A stretch of DNA of 10,330 nt. Source: Galdieria sulphuraria (taxonomy: Eukaryota > Rhodophyta > Bangiophyceae > Galdieriales > Galdieriaceae). How positions within the stretch are numbered: the stretch's first letter is position 1; every line of letters starts with the position of its first letter. The notes under the pieces were generated by a model that was given only the letters and a program-made list of their open reading frames with translations, ran no database searches and was not told where the DNA came from. Positions 1 through 7,081 of the stretch are shown here, in pieces. The translations under genes were made by a program, and so were the position numbers. The stretch is from assembly GCF_000341285.1 (NCBI RefSeq), contig NW_005178383.1, positions 1,950 to 12,279 of the forward strand, given 5' to 3'.

Positions 1-673
1 CTTGACGACAGGATAATAGTACACTCCACTGTTTCACTTTTTGTCTAAGACATTCTACAGGGAGCAACAAGTTAAATGACTTTTCCAAAGAATAATCTTC
101 TAAAGAGAACAATAAGTTACAAAGTACAACACTAGAAGACTCGGTCAGTTCCCCAGTCGCCCAACGAGTGTGTTCAACCTTTTCACAAGCTTGAATCAAT
201 AGATACCTTCCGTCTTGTGACAAAACCAAATTGATTACTTTCAAGTGGGGTTCCAGCCACTTCAAATTGGCACAATGAGGTAGTACATCTGAATTATCTT
301 TTGAAGGCAATGACCAAAACGAAACCCAACTTTCACCCGCTACGACCAAATGATTACTTGACAGCTTCAGGTGTGATACTTGAAAGACTTTTAATTTACG
401 TCTAACGCTACTCTCTTCCACGTTGGATTCTTCCCAAAGTTCTTTGGGTATGAAAAGAATAGACTCTGAAGGAATACAAAAAGTGGACAGAGGTCTTTGG
501 TCACTTGTCTTGGAAGAGTCTTCAAGTCTCTCAATTATTTGTGCAGCAGACTTTGAAAACTGATACTTCAAGTCTTTATCTTGTAGACATTTGGATATGA
601 TCTCTTGTAGGCAATATTTTCGTTCTTCTAAGCGTTCCAATAGCAATTCCCTACTCGAGAAACAATTTTGCAT
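1..673 (-). CDS. Probable WD40/beta-propeller protein, 3' end outside window
   Basis: An open frame of 224 codons runs from an ATG at 673 to the left edge without a stop. The first 50 or so residues are charged and helix-prone, with Leu/Glu/Arg patterns such as ERLEERKYCLQEI that suggest a short coiled coil. From about residue 95 the sequence takes on a WD40-like rhythm: a strand ending LVVAGESWVSFWSLP (hydrophobic, G, then a W at the blade edge), and later VLSQDGRYLL followed by a Trp and TGEL, which is the usual 'S-x-D-G-x-x-L ... W ... TGE' pattern. I do not recognise the family. The gene follows eL20 on the same strand with only 24 nt between and lies in the same reading frame, so ATG 673 is the first Met after the eL20 stop. 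Its promoter must lie inside the eL20 gene, or the two share a transcript. Coding status is likely; function is unknown. Confidence 0.65.
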   Translation of the reverse strand, partial: MQNCFSSRELLLERLEERKYCLQEIISKCLQDKDLKYQFSKSAAQIIERLEDSSKTSDQRPLSTFCIPSESILFIPKELWEESNVEESSVRRKLKVFQVSHLKLSSNHLVVAGESWVSFWSLPSKDNSDVLPHCANLKWLEPHLKVINLVLSQDGRYLLIQACEKVEHTRWATGELTESSSVVLCNLLFSLEDYSLEKSFNLLLPVECLRQKVKQWSVLLSCRQ

Positions 674-697
674 CAACAATTCCACAAAACGAATTCT

Positions 698-1283
698 TTA
701 TTGTACTATAGTTGTTGGTCTCTTTGCTTTAAATGGTGTATTGTATTTCTTCAGTGGAGCTCTTGGACGCATATGAGGTAAAGCAAACTTGATCTTACTG
801 TCATGGAATTGGGTGACCTTCGAACGCCTACAATCTTTTGCTGCAACTGGCATAGCTTTAAGTACCCAAATGGAACTCCAACGGGCACGATGACGACCAC
901 TCATATCCTTGTACATTTGTTCTACAGCACCGTTCACTGTCACGTCCCGATACTCTCTATACATATTGATAGTATCTGACCTCGATTTGTATCTTATCCA
1001 AATTCCGTAATTCTTGACTTGAGTAGACTTTTTCTCAAATATTTCACTGATGTTCAAAATTTCACCCGAAGATTTCTTTACTCGTTTAAGTTTACGTAAA
1101 AAGTACCAGAAACGAGACTTGGCGTTGACGACGTTGGGCGCGAAGATCTTAAGGCGGTAAATAGGCGGTTCAGGTTCCTCTTGAGTCGGTATTTTTCTTC
1201 CAACAACGCTATATTGGTGAAGCCAAGCTTTCTATTAAAAAATTTAGAAAAATTTCTTATGGCGTTAAAAGTCATACTACCAT
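698..1283 (-). CDS. RPL18A: 60S ribosomal protein eL20 (RPL18a), two exons
   Basis: Cytosolic large-subunit ribosomal protein eL20, 178 residues, matching the roughly 172-178 of plant, animal and yeast homologues. Exon 1 is just the ATG (1281-1283). Exon 2 is 698-1231 and ends in TAA. Family landmarks in order: the N-terminus MKAW...YSVVGRKIPT, then PPIYRLKIFAPN, AKSRFWYFLRKLK, KKSSGEI, VKNYGIWIRY, NMYREYRD, NGAVEQMY, RHRAR, QFHDSKIKF and a basic tail with KRPT. The start choice is firm: without removing the 49-nt intron the ATG runs into TGA after three codons, and splicing restores the conserved M-K-A start. A TATAAA string (1441-1446, minus) lies about 160 nt upstream, but in AT-rich DNA this may be chance. 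The next same-strand ORF starts 24 nt after the stop. No sign of decay. Confidence 0.96.
1232..1280 (-). other. 49-nt spliceosomal intron of eL20, right after the start codon
   Basis: GTAGTATG at the 5' end and TTTTTTAATAG at the 3' end, with a CTAAA branch-like string about 16 nt before the acceptor. The intron is phase 0 and separates the ATG from AAA GCT TGG. Removing it joins Met directly to a full eL20 frame. Introns at or just after the ATG are common in ribosomal protein genes of several lineages (general knowledge). Confidence 0.9.
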
Positions 1284-1580
1284 TGTGACAAAAGGGATAG
1301 AGTGAATAACAACTTTTCCTAAAGTCGTCGACGACGCTTTCCAAGTGCAATTTTTCAATGGGAAAATTGGAAGAGCTTAGTTATCCCAATTGCTTCTTCA
1401 CCGTTTTGAATCTTCTAGTTTTGGTACAAAAATGCTGAGTTTTTATAAAGAAACAAAAGCTGATGTGTTTCTGATCAATGGAATACGTTGAATGTATTAT
1501 TCTCAAGATAACTAACCGAAGAGGGATTGGAGTCTGCAAAAGTTGGTTTCGTATAGTGACCTTTTTGTTCCTCTTGTATG
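1284..1580. other. eL20 upstream region, no gene seen
   Basis: This stretch must hold the eL20 5' UTR and promoter on the minus strand. Visible elements are a perfect palindrome GTCGTCGACGAC at 1324-1335, about 40 nt before the ATG, and a TATAAA string at 1441-1446 (minus). Open frames on both strands are short; the longest nearby (1078-1350, minus) is a wrong-frame shadow of eL20 exon 2 and its intron. Confidence 0.5.
1324..1335. promoter_or_regulatory. Perfect 12-bp GC-rich palindrome upstream of eL20
   Basis: GTCGTCGACGAC is its own reverse complement and lies 41-52 nt before the eL20 ATG in otherwise AT-rich DNA. It could be a binding site for a dimeric factor or part of the 5' UTR. The role is inferred only from symmetry and position. 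Confidence 0.25.
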
Positions 1581-2047
1581 CTAAATTAACTTATCAGCCA
1601 GTTCAATAAAAGTTACAATAGATAGTCGATGTAGTGATAGCTGTTTTGAAATAATGCAAGTTGTGAAAATATGTTTTTCAGAGGTGGCACTTTTGAAACA
1701 ACTCTTCATGTAATACCAACTCACTACAATGAGAATTCTTCAACGATCCAATGAGACAGAGCACTTTGAATTGGCAAGTTTCAACCGACAAAAGTGTTGA
1801 CTTGGTTGTTGTATTTCAGCTTCCACTCACGGAGAGCCTTGAAGCAATTATTACCGTCGACAAGTGGCGCTGTTATTCTATTCTCTTCAATGAGTTCTTG
1901 TAGAAAAGTCCTCTTCTGTGCTATGTAAAAGTTAGTTTCTAGAATCATACACAGTTTACTTGGCTGTGGTTTCTACCCAGCTGTTTACAGAATACAATCA
2001 ATAAGAGCCAAAACGCATATACTGACTACTGCTTTGGAAAGATGCAT
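1581..2047 (-). CDS. Possible four-exon small protein (tentative gene model)
   Basis: Tentative model with exons 1996-2047, 1831-1920, 1717-1763 and 1581-1640, giving 82 residues and TAG. All three introns (75, 67 and 76 nt) begin GT and end AG. The second has a consensus GTGAGT donor and the first carries CTAAC about 15 nt before its acceptor. The first exon reads as a hydrophobic N-terminus (MHLSKAVVSICVLALID) that could be a signal peptide or membrane anchor. Exon 2 reads QKRTFLQELIEENRITAPLV and then DGNNCFKAL, which recalls the DGNC-x-F-R-A-L catalytic Cys motif of OTU deubiquitinases, but the rest of that domain is not seen, so no function is assigned. Without the last intron the protein would end at a TGA around 1678-1680. 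A decayed gene or chance is equally possible. Confidence 0.22.
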
Positions 2048-2868
2048 TTCCTCACTTGAATATGGAAGTCAGTTAGACTTCAAACCCTATTAGAAACAAG
2101 TGTAATTGGTAGAGGACCCAAGTTAAAAAGAGAAAGAGAGAAAGAGAAAGAGAGAATAGTCGACCGAATAGCGTTTATTAGTATTTATCATTGAATATAA
2201 CAAGTGATGCTATGGAATATTAACAAATGAAACAAGTTTAAAGCTCGAATATCTATCAAAGCGTCCATCAGTTGAGGTCTTTCATTCTTTTTAGATGTCA
2301 GATGTTTTACTCTTGTTTTTATGATAATGAAAACAAGTCTCAAGACAAACTTGGCTCCCTTCAAGAACTTTCTTAATAGAATGATTCGATTTTGTTACAA
2401 AACCCCCTGAAAATGTTCAAATACTCCATCAGCTAGGACGTTCTCAAATCAGTAGCGACCTAGAGTACATCTCATCTAAAAGATGACTATTCATCAAATC
2501 CTAGCATGCTTATTACATATTGTAGAAAAGTTTTTAGTATATTGTGACAAAATTTCTATTCAAAAAAATAGTTTACTCATATTGTAAACTTTCGACTGGC
2601 CTTTAGTAGCGCTCAAGTTTCTTTTCAATGGACATTGTATACAATTTCTTTCTCAAATGATATATTAAGAAATGCTTTGGTTATATAATGAAATTGTAAC
2701 GTTTATTTGTATAGAAAGATTATTTTATTCAAATGACAAGTTTCATTGTTTCTCACACTGGAATCTTTTCTTTGCAATTACTTGCAACAAATAATGTCCA
2801 TTTGTATAGATAGTCTACAAGAATTATTTCATGAACACCACAAGAAAACAGAGTGTTTTTAGTTCAAA
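2048..2868. other. Long stretch without a convincing gene
   Basis: AT-rich sequence holding one purine-rich simple repeat (2126-2156) and no ORF with recognisable motifs. The most protein-like stretch is a minus-strand open frame from 2394 to 2188 (68 codons, first ATG only at about codon 43), containing a basic/hydrophobic part and the string RPQLMDALIDI. It could be an exon, a relic or chance. Confidence 0.5.
2126..2156. repeat. Purine-rich simple repeat (GA/GAAA)
   Basis: About 31 nt made only of A and G, built from irregular AAAG/AGAG units. Microsatellite-like; no function implied. Confidence 0.8.
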
Positions 2869-3165
2869 ATGATTCACTCTTATTTTGCATTTTCGAGAAA
2901 TTCTGACAAGTTTACAAGGTCAATAAATGAAAACTTGAAAATCGAAAACAAACGAACGCTATTACCACCAACACTAAATTCTTATACTTTAACAGAATTC
3001 GGTTCCAATAAGTCTACATTTTATACTGCAAAGTTGAGTTCTACCGATACTAACAATCTTCGCTTGCTTTTAGTATCACTTGGGAATAGAAAGCACATTC
3101 CTTCTAGTAGTTTTGTTTTCTTCTCACGACAATCCTATGAGATAGGTTACTTACTGTCTCAGTAG
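2869..3165 (+). CDS. Hypothetical 98-residue ORF, doubtful
   Basis: ATG to TAG, 98 codons, on the plus strand just past the 3' end of the recognisable xanthine dehydrogenase relic, which runs on the other strand. The product is rich in Ser, Asn, Thr and Leu, with no clear membrane segment, signal peptide or family motif. An open frame of this length is expected by chance now and then in 10 kb of AT-rich DNA. I do not recognise it. No intron, poly(A) signal or neighbour supports it; it is listed because it is the longest ATG-started ORF in this part of the window. Confidence 0.18.
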   Translation: MIHSYFAFSRNSDKFTRSINENLKIENKRTLLPPTLNSYTLTEFGSNKSTFYTAKLSSTDTNNLRLLLVSLGNRKHIPSSSFVFFSRQSYEIGYLLSQ

Positions 3166-3180
3166 CTTTCTACATTTTTC

Positions 3181-4459
3181 AAAGTAAAGGTTTTTCTTTC
3201 GATAGTCTCATGAGATATTCCTCTTCGTAAAAGGAATCAGAACTTGCACTAGCAAGTCTCTTCTTTCAGCAAAGTACTTCGATAACCAAGAAGAAACCTT
3301 TAGCTTTTGCCTCTGTAAAGGTACCGTGTTTACAAGATATCAATCTCAATTTCCCGTCGATAGCAACCAGCTACGGATTGATATCTGAAATAGGACTCTC
3401 AGTAGTTATATTTCCACCTAAACAAGAAACACTTCTAATTTGACTTACAAAACGTTCGAAATTGGAGCTGATTTTCTTCCAATTGTTGAATACGATCCAA
3501 TGATGTACTTAAGGATACGGCAGCTTCAATGGACCATCCATTTTCGACTTTGTATCATCTACAAGAAGCAATTCTTGTGCATCATTTAAAAAAATAAGAC
3601 AATTCCATCTTTTATGATGTTATAATATCTCACTTTTGAATATTTGACTTTGATAGGTTCCATTACATACTTTACTTTCATCTTGATATCGATTCCGATC
3701 TGTTAGGAACAGCTGGTGTCTTGCGTATGTATATTGACAAGTTACAATATGGTTGTTGCTGAGATATCCACACTCGAAGTTTTCTTCTTCTTTTTAGGAA
3801 AATGAGCTGTAGTGCATCTTCAGGAATAGGAATACTTTCTTTTATGCAGAAAGTTTCTTTTGCTTGGACATAACTCCAAAAGGCGTCGAAAATAAACAAA
3901 AATTGCCATCAAAACAAGACTTTATTTGTTTGATACCTAACACTTGTTTGGAAAAATTTGTTTTTCTCCAAACATAGACTTTAGGATTCCCAGAATACAA
4001 TAATCACATTGTGAACCGTTGTATTGGACATGTAACTTTTGAGTAGGATGCCATTCACCTTTATACGACTTGCAACTCCTTCCACTGTTACTACATAACA
4101 GGCATCTACCATAGCTTAAGTTAAAAAAAGCGTTGATTGTATAACTATCAAGTTCTTGTGACAGGGGTTGAACAGTCCATATCCACACTGTACAGGCTCC
4201 ACAGCCACATGAAGCAAGAAGCTTCTTTGTAGTTGTTCTTTATTCAGATTCATCTACAAAGATGGTGGCAATTTCTTCAGATAAGCTTGAGCTTCTTTTA
4301 CTGTTTGCAAGCTAGCTTTGTACCAGCTAATTTACAGCCTTCTATTAAATAGTTTATCAATAACTTTTCAGGTTCCTCTATATAGATTGGTATTTCAATG
4401 TTAAAGCAGAAGACCTTGTCAAAGTCATTCTTCTCTCGAAGCGTAACTAACATTGGCAT
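3181..4459 (-). pseudogene. Xanthine dehydrogenase / aldehyde oxidase relic (Fe-S and FAD domains only)
   Basis: The pieces lie in family order along the minus strand but in different frames. (a) 4459-4301: N-terminal [2Fe-2S] domain with VFCFNIE, LLINYL and LAGTKLAC, then TAA. (b) 4215-4129: CGCGACTV, the conserved CGAC cluster loop, then TINA. (c) 4115-4068 in another frame: VTVEGVAS. (d) 4059-3967: HPTQ, then NGSQCDYCILGILKSM, the second [2Fe-2S] helical domain, then stop. (e) about 3899-3678: SIPIPEDAL and RVWIS. (f) 3702-3586: QIGIDIKMKV, like GNTEIGIEMKFK of the FAD domain. (g) 3554-3483: ENGWSIEAAVSLS. (h) 3460-3302: QIRSVSCLGGN, then SPISDINP, an in-frame TAG at 3371-3373, then KLRLIS. 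(i) 3287-3181: GYRSTLL, LIPFTKR and EEYLMRLSK in three frames. I found no molybdopterin-binding domain (normally the C-terminal half). This is a truncated, multiply frameshifted copy, certainly non-functional for purine or aldehyde oxidation. Family identity is firm; which member is not. Confidence 0.9.
4225..4301 (-). other. Possible intron remnant inside the xanthine dehydrogenase relic
   Basis: About 77 nt starting GTAAAAG and ending CTACAAAG separate the Cys of GTKLAC from the CGCGAC part of the [2Fe-2S] loop, two pieces that are nearly adjacent in intact family members. A GT-AG intron in the ancestor would explain the gap. The phases no longer match, so an indel must have followed. If right, the relic descends from genomic DNA rather than from a reverse-transcribed mRNA. 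Confidence 0.4.
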
Positions 4460-4538
4460 TCGAGCATATTGGTAAGATATCTCAAGTTACTAAGCACGTA
4501 ATGACTTTGCAGTGAGATAAAAACAAAAATTACATGTC

Positions 4539-4544
4539 TTTATT
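4539..4544 (-). terminator. Possible AATAAA poly(A) signal of the NTPase gene
   Basis: AATAAA on the minus strand, 78 nt past the stop codon of the 819-residue gene. The position is right for a cleavage/polyadenylation signal. It also lies inside an open frame that continues after the stop, so it could be chance. Confidence 0.3.
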
Positions 4545-4621
4545 AGGACTACGACTTCTATAAGGCTTCCATCATCTTCTACAGGGAAATCATGGGCATA
4601 CCACAAACTAGTCCATAAAAG

Positions 4622-7081
4622 CTACTTTGCTAAAAACTGTCGTATTCCTAACATAATTCGCAATCTTAGTGAAGGACTATCGATACCACAATCGGAAAGA
4701 AAATCTGTCGTAACGCCATCAAAATCTCTTACTCCTATGAAGGACAGCTTAGGCAAAGAATAGGCAACATCCTCTTCAGAAAGACCACAACGGTCTCTTA
4801 GGAAAGTATTCCAATCAAATGACGAAGACAAAGAACTCGATGCTGCGACACTTCGTTCCACTTGCATAGCAGTTTGAAGCTCTTCCATTTGCATCCTATT
4901 CTCCTCATTTGTTCTCGGTCTTATATTTCGAGTCACTCTTGAAGTAACATTTGATTGCTCCGTTTCCAAAGATGAAACATATTCATTGGACATCGACTCA
5001 AAGAGAGTTTTACACCATACTGAAAAGTCTTTAGAAAACTCTCCTCGGTTTGCTTCCCCAATTTTCCTCAATGTTTCGACATTATCTCTTCCCAAATACA
5101 TTTCAAGGTTCCTTTGAGAAACAATTACCAATTGCAGACATGATCGACTACTTTCATTCAAAGTTGATCCCGAAGAATGTTGAGTCACCAAACCACTTGC
5201 ATCTTCAACAATATTATGTTCTTCGGTAGAGAAACCTACAGATCGATCATATCTAGTACATACTACCACAAACTGAAAACGAAGTTGAACAGATGAAAAA
5301 GATTCGTCATTCAAAACGGAAACAACTCCCTTAAAAAATTTTTTGGCTTCTTCCTCAATATTTGTTTTCGAAAATTCAGTTTTGTGATAAAATTTGAATG
5401 AAAATCCAACAACATAACGTGTTTGTCCATTATGGAATACAACATATGCATCAGGACCACTCGAATCGCCATCTTTCGGAACAAAAATACCACAACGTTG
5501 TAAATAATCTCCATAATGAACAGAAAATGAACCAGAGACATTTCTCAAGATGGGTATATCATAAGATTTTGTTGATTCCATAGAATAAGAAACATTGTCC
5601 TGTTCAATAAAAGAACCCTGGAAAATTCCTGGAATAGCAGAATGCACAATAGGCGAGGAATTAGAATGAAGAAAAGTTAATAAGCGAAAACGAAAGATCT
5701 TCATAAATACAAATTCAAAGAAGACTCCTTTTGCTGTTGAAGTGTCGGGAATATAACTAAACGGAGATAAAGGAAAAAGTTCAGTAGCCTCACGGAAAAA
5801 TTTATAGTTGCTATGAGCTCGCAATATAAACTCACAACAACCAATCTCGAATTCCTCGCCCAAAACTTCAGAGTAAAACCCAAAAGTTGCAACCAAATCC
5901 ATCAAATAAGTTCTCGTTCCACATAGAGCAATTGCAAAGTTGATTGGAAAAACTGTCCCGAGCTGATAATTGAAAAGAACAAATTGATATCGAAGAAGGG
6001 TTGCAGAATCTAATATCTCCGGAACAATAAACGTTGTTGTCTTTCGTACTACAGAGTGAAAAATATCATCTAACACACTTTCCATATTGTCATCGTTGAT
6101 AACAGGTTGCGACAAGTCTGCAGCTTTCTCTGCTAGGGCTACTAAAGTATTCTTTAAAATCAACGGAATACCTCCTGTCTTCTTTTTTAATAATTCTGCG
6201 AATCGATGTTGCAAGCCATCTGAGGGCAATAACCAGTCCTTCAAGGTCTTTCCACTATAAATTGCCAGCTCAAGATATTCATTAATATCGTTGAGGTTAA
6301 AAGGATTCAATCGCAACATATCGAGGCTCATGCTACTGGAGCGAGCATCAGACATACGGGCTGAGATTTGAGATGTCCTGCCTGCCAAATAGACAATTAC
6401 CTTCCCTGTAATCAACAAATCACGTAAAATACGGAAGAAATTCCGGAAAGGTACATATTCTGGATCGGGCTCGACGAACTGTTTCGTGGTAAGTTCACTA
6501 TAGTATTTGGTGAGGTCACTCAGGTGGCTAAGTTCGTCTATCATCAAAAATAAATATTGTTTCTGAAACTGTTCGAGAAGATACTGGAAAAATAAAGAAA
6601 CACTAGGTTGCTTCATCGCTGCGTCCGTGAATTCTACAATTTCTCGGGCACTCATACCATTACACTCGGCTGTAGCCATAGCTATGTTATACATCAAAGC
6701 CTCTAGAAAACTTGGAAAAGGAGCACCAGAAAAGCTCTCTCCTAGTTCTAAGATAACTGACAAAGTGTTTTCCGCAAAGTGTTTCCAAGGCACTTTCAAC
6801 TCACTCGGTTGGGGGTTATCGTTTGAACTGTGTAGTTGTTGAAAAGTCTGTGCATTGGAACACTCACGCTCTGCAAAAATATTCAAATAGGCCAAAAAGT
6901 TTTGGCCTACAAATGTTTTGCCGGCTCCATAAATATGCGGCGCAAAACAGCAAGCCGGGCGATTGAACGAAGGCCCACCGTACGCCTTCTCCGAGAACTG
7001 AAAAAGAAACGTCTGTATAATTGTCCTGACGTCCTCTTCCCTGTCAATTTGTGGTTCTTTTAAGCGGTATATTGTTTGCAT
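4622..7081 (-). CDS. STAND-like P-loop NTPase with PD-(D/E)XK-like segment and C-terminal SAM-like domain
   Basis: Intact 819-codon frame, no intron needed; an in-frame TGA two codons before the ATG bounds the start. NTPase (about 15-330): Walker A APHIYGAGKT at 47-56 (K55), Walker B YLFLMIDE at 176-183 (D182, E183), AGRTSQ at 233-238 and TGGIPLIL at 302-309, the GG-x-P pattern of STAND/archaeal-type ATPases. Residues 340-500 are mixed helical/strand without a known motif. Nuclease-like segment (about 510-620): GPDAYVVF at 542-549, then GFSFKFY at 559-565 (K563), as in PD...(E/Q)xK folds, but Ser561 stands where E/Q is usual; a strand RFQFVVVC follows. Helical linker at 724-742. SAM-like domain at 754-818 (W757, CGLSEEDV, CGIDSPSLRLRI). 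This order resembles Crinkler-RHS effectors; archaeal ATPases with a DUF234-type nuclease tail are the alternative. Likely ATP-dependent DNA-related or signalling activity, inferred only. Neighbours are relics, so there is no operon-like context. Confidence 0.85.
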   Translation of the reverse strand: MQTIYRLKEPQIDREEDVRTIIQTFLFQFSEKAYGGPSFNRPACCFAPHIYGAGKTFVGQNFLAYLNIFAERECSNAQTFQQLHSSNDNPQPSELKVPWKHFAENTLSVILELGESFSGAPFPSFLEALMYNIAMATAECNGMSAREIVEFTDAAMKQPSVSLFFQYLLEQFQKQYLFLMIDELSHLSDLTKYYSELTTKQFVEPDPEYVPFRNFFRILRDLLITGKVIVYLAGRTSQISARMSDARSSSMSLDMLRLNPFNLNDINEYLELAIYSGKTLKDWLLPSDGLQHRFAELLKKKTGGIPLILKNTLVALAEKAADLSQPVINDDNMESVLDDIFHSVVRKTTTFIVPEILDSATLLRYQFVLFNYQLGTVFPINFAIALCGTRTYLMDLVATFGFYSEVLGEEFEIGCCEFILRAHSNYKFFREATELFPLSPFSYIPDTSTAKGVFFEFVFMKIFRFRLLTFLHSNSSPIVHSAIPGIFQGSFIEQDNVSYSMESTKSYDIPILRNVSGSFSVHYGDYLQRCGIFVPKDGDSSGPDAYVVFHNGQTRYVVGFSFKFYHKTEFSKTNIEEEAKKFFKGVVSVLNDESFSSVQLRFQFVVVCTRYDRSVGFSTEEHNIVEDASGLVTQHSSGSTLNESSRSCLQLVIVSQRNLEMYLGRDNVETLRKIGEANRGEFSKDFSVWCKTLFESMSNEYVSSLETEQSNVTSRVTRNIRPRTNEENRMQMEELQTAMQVERSVAASSSLSSSFDWNTFLRDRCGLSEEDVAYSLPKLSFIGVRDFDGVTTDFLSDCGIDSPSLRLRIMLGIRQFLAK

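Noticed and set aside
591-776. 61-codon plus-strand ORF
   Set aside because: Antisense to the eL20 tail and the start of the beta-propeller ORF; no motif.
1-1057. Reassigned stop codons (ciliate-like code), suggested by open frames continuing past TAA and TAG
   Set aside because: eL20 ends with TAA exactly where the family ends, and TAG and TGA break the relics in the usual way; a standard code is the simpler reading.
1078-1350. 90-codon minus-strand ORF
   Set aside because: It is a wrong-frame shadow of eL20 exon 2 and reads through the eL20 intron and upstream region; the conserved eL20 frame explains the DNA.
3336-3385. Inverted repeat GATATCAATC / GATTGATATC with a 30-nt loop
   Set aside because: Lies inside the relic, where the arms encode parts of two conserved motifs; one such 10-bp pair is expected by chance in 10 kb of AT-rich DNA.
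3678-4188. Two minus-strand ORFs (83 and 73 codons) as separate small genes
   Set aside because: Both begin and end inside the xanthine dehydrogenase relic and carry parts of its conserved motifs; they are fragments, not genes.
3181-4459. Xanthine dehydrogenase pieces as exons of a working intron-rich gene
   Set aside because: Frame changes occur inside conserved motifs without GT-AG pairs, and a TAG falls right after SPISDINP, so splicing cannot rescue a product.
5311-5583. ORFs on both strands inside the NTPase gene (also 5701-5892, 6627-6842, 6836-7063)
   Set aside because: Shadows of the 819-codon frame, which alone carries coherent domain motifs.
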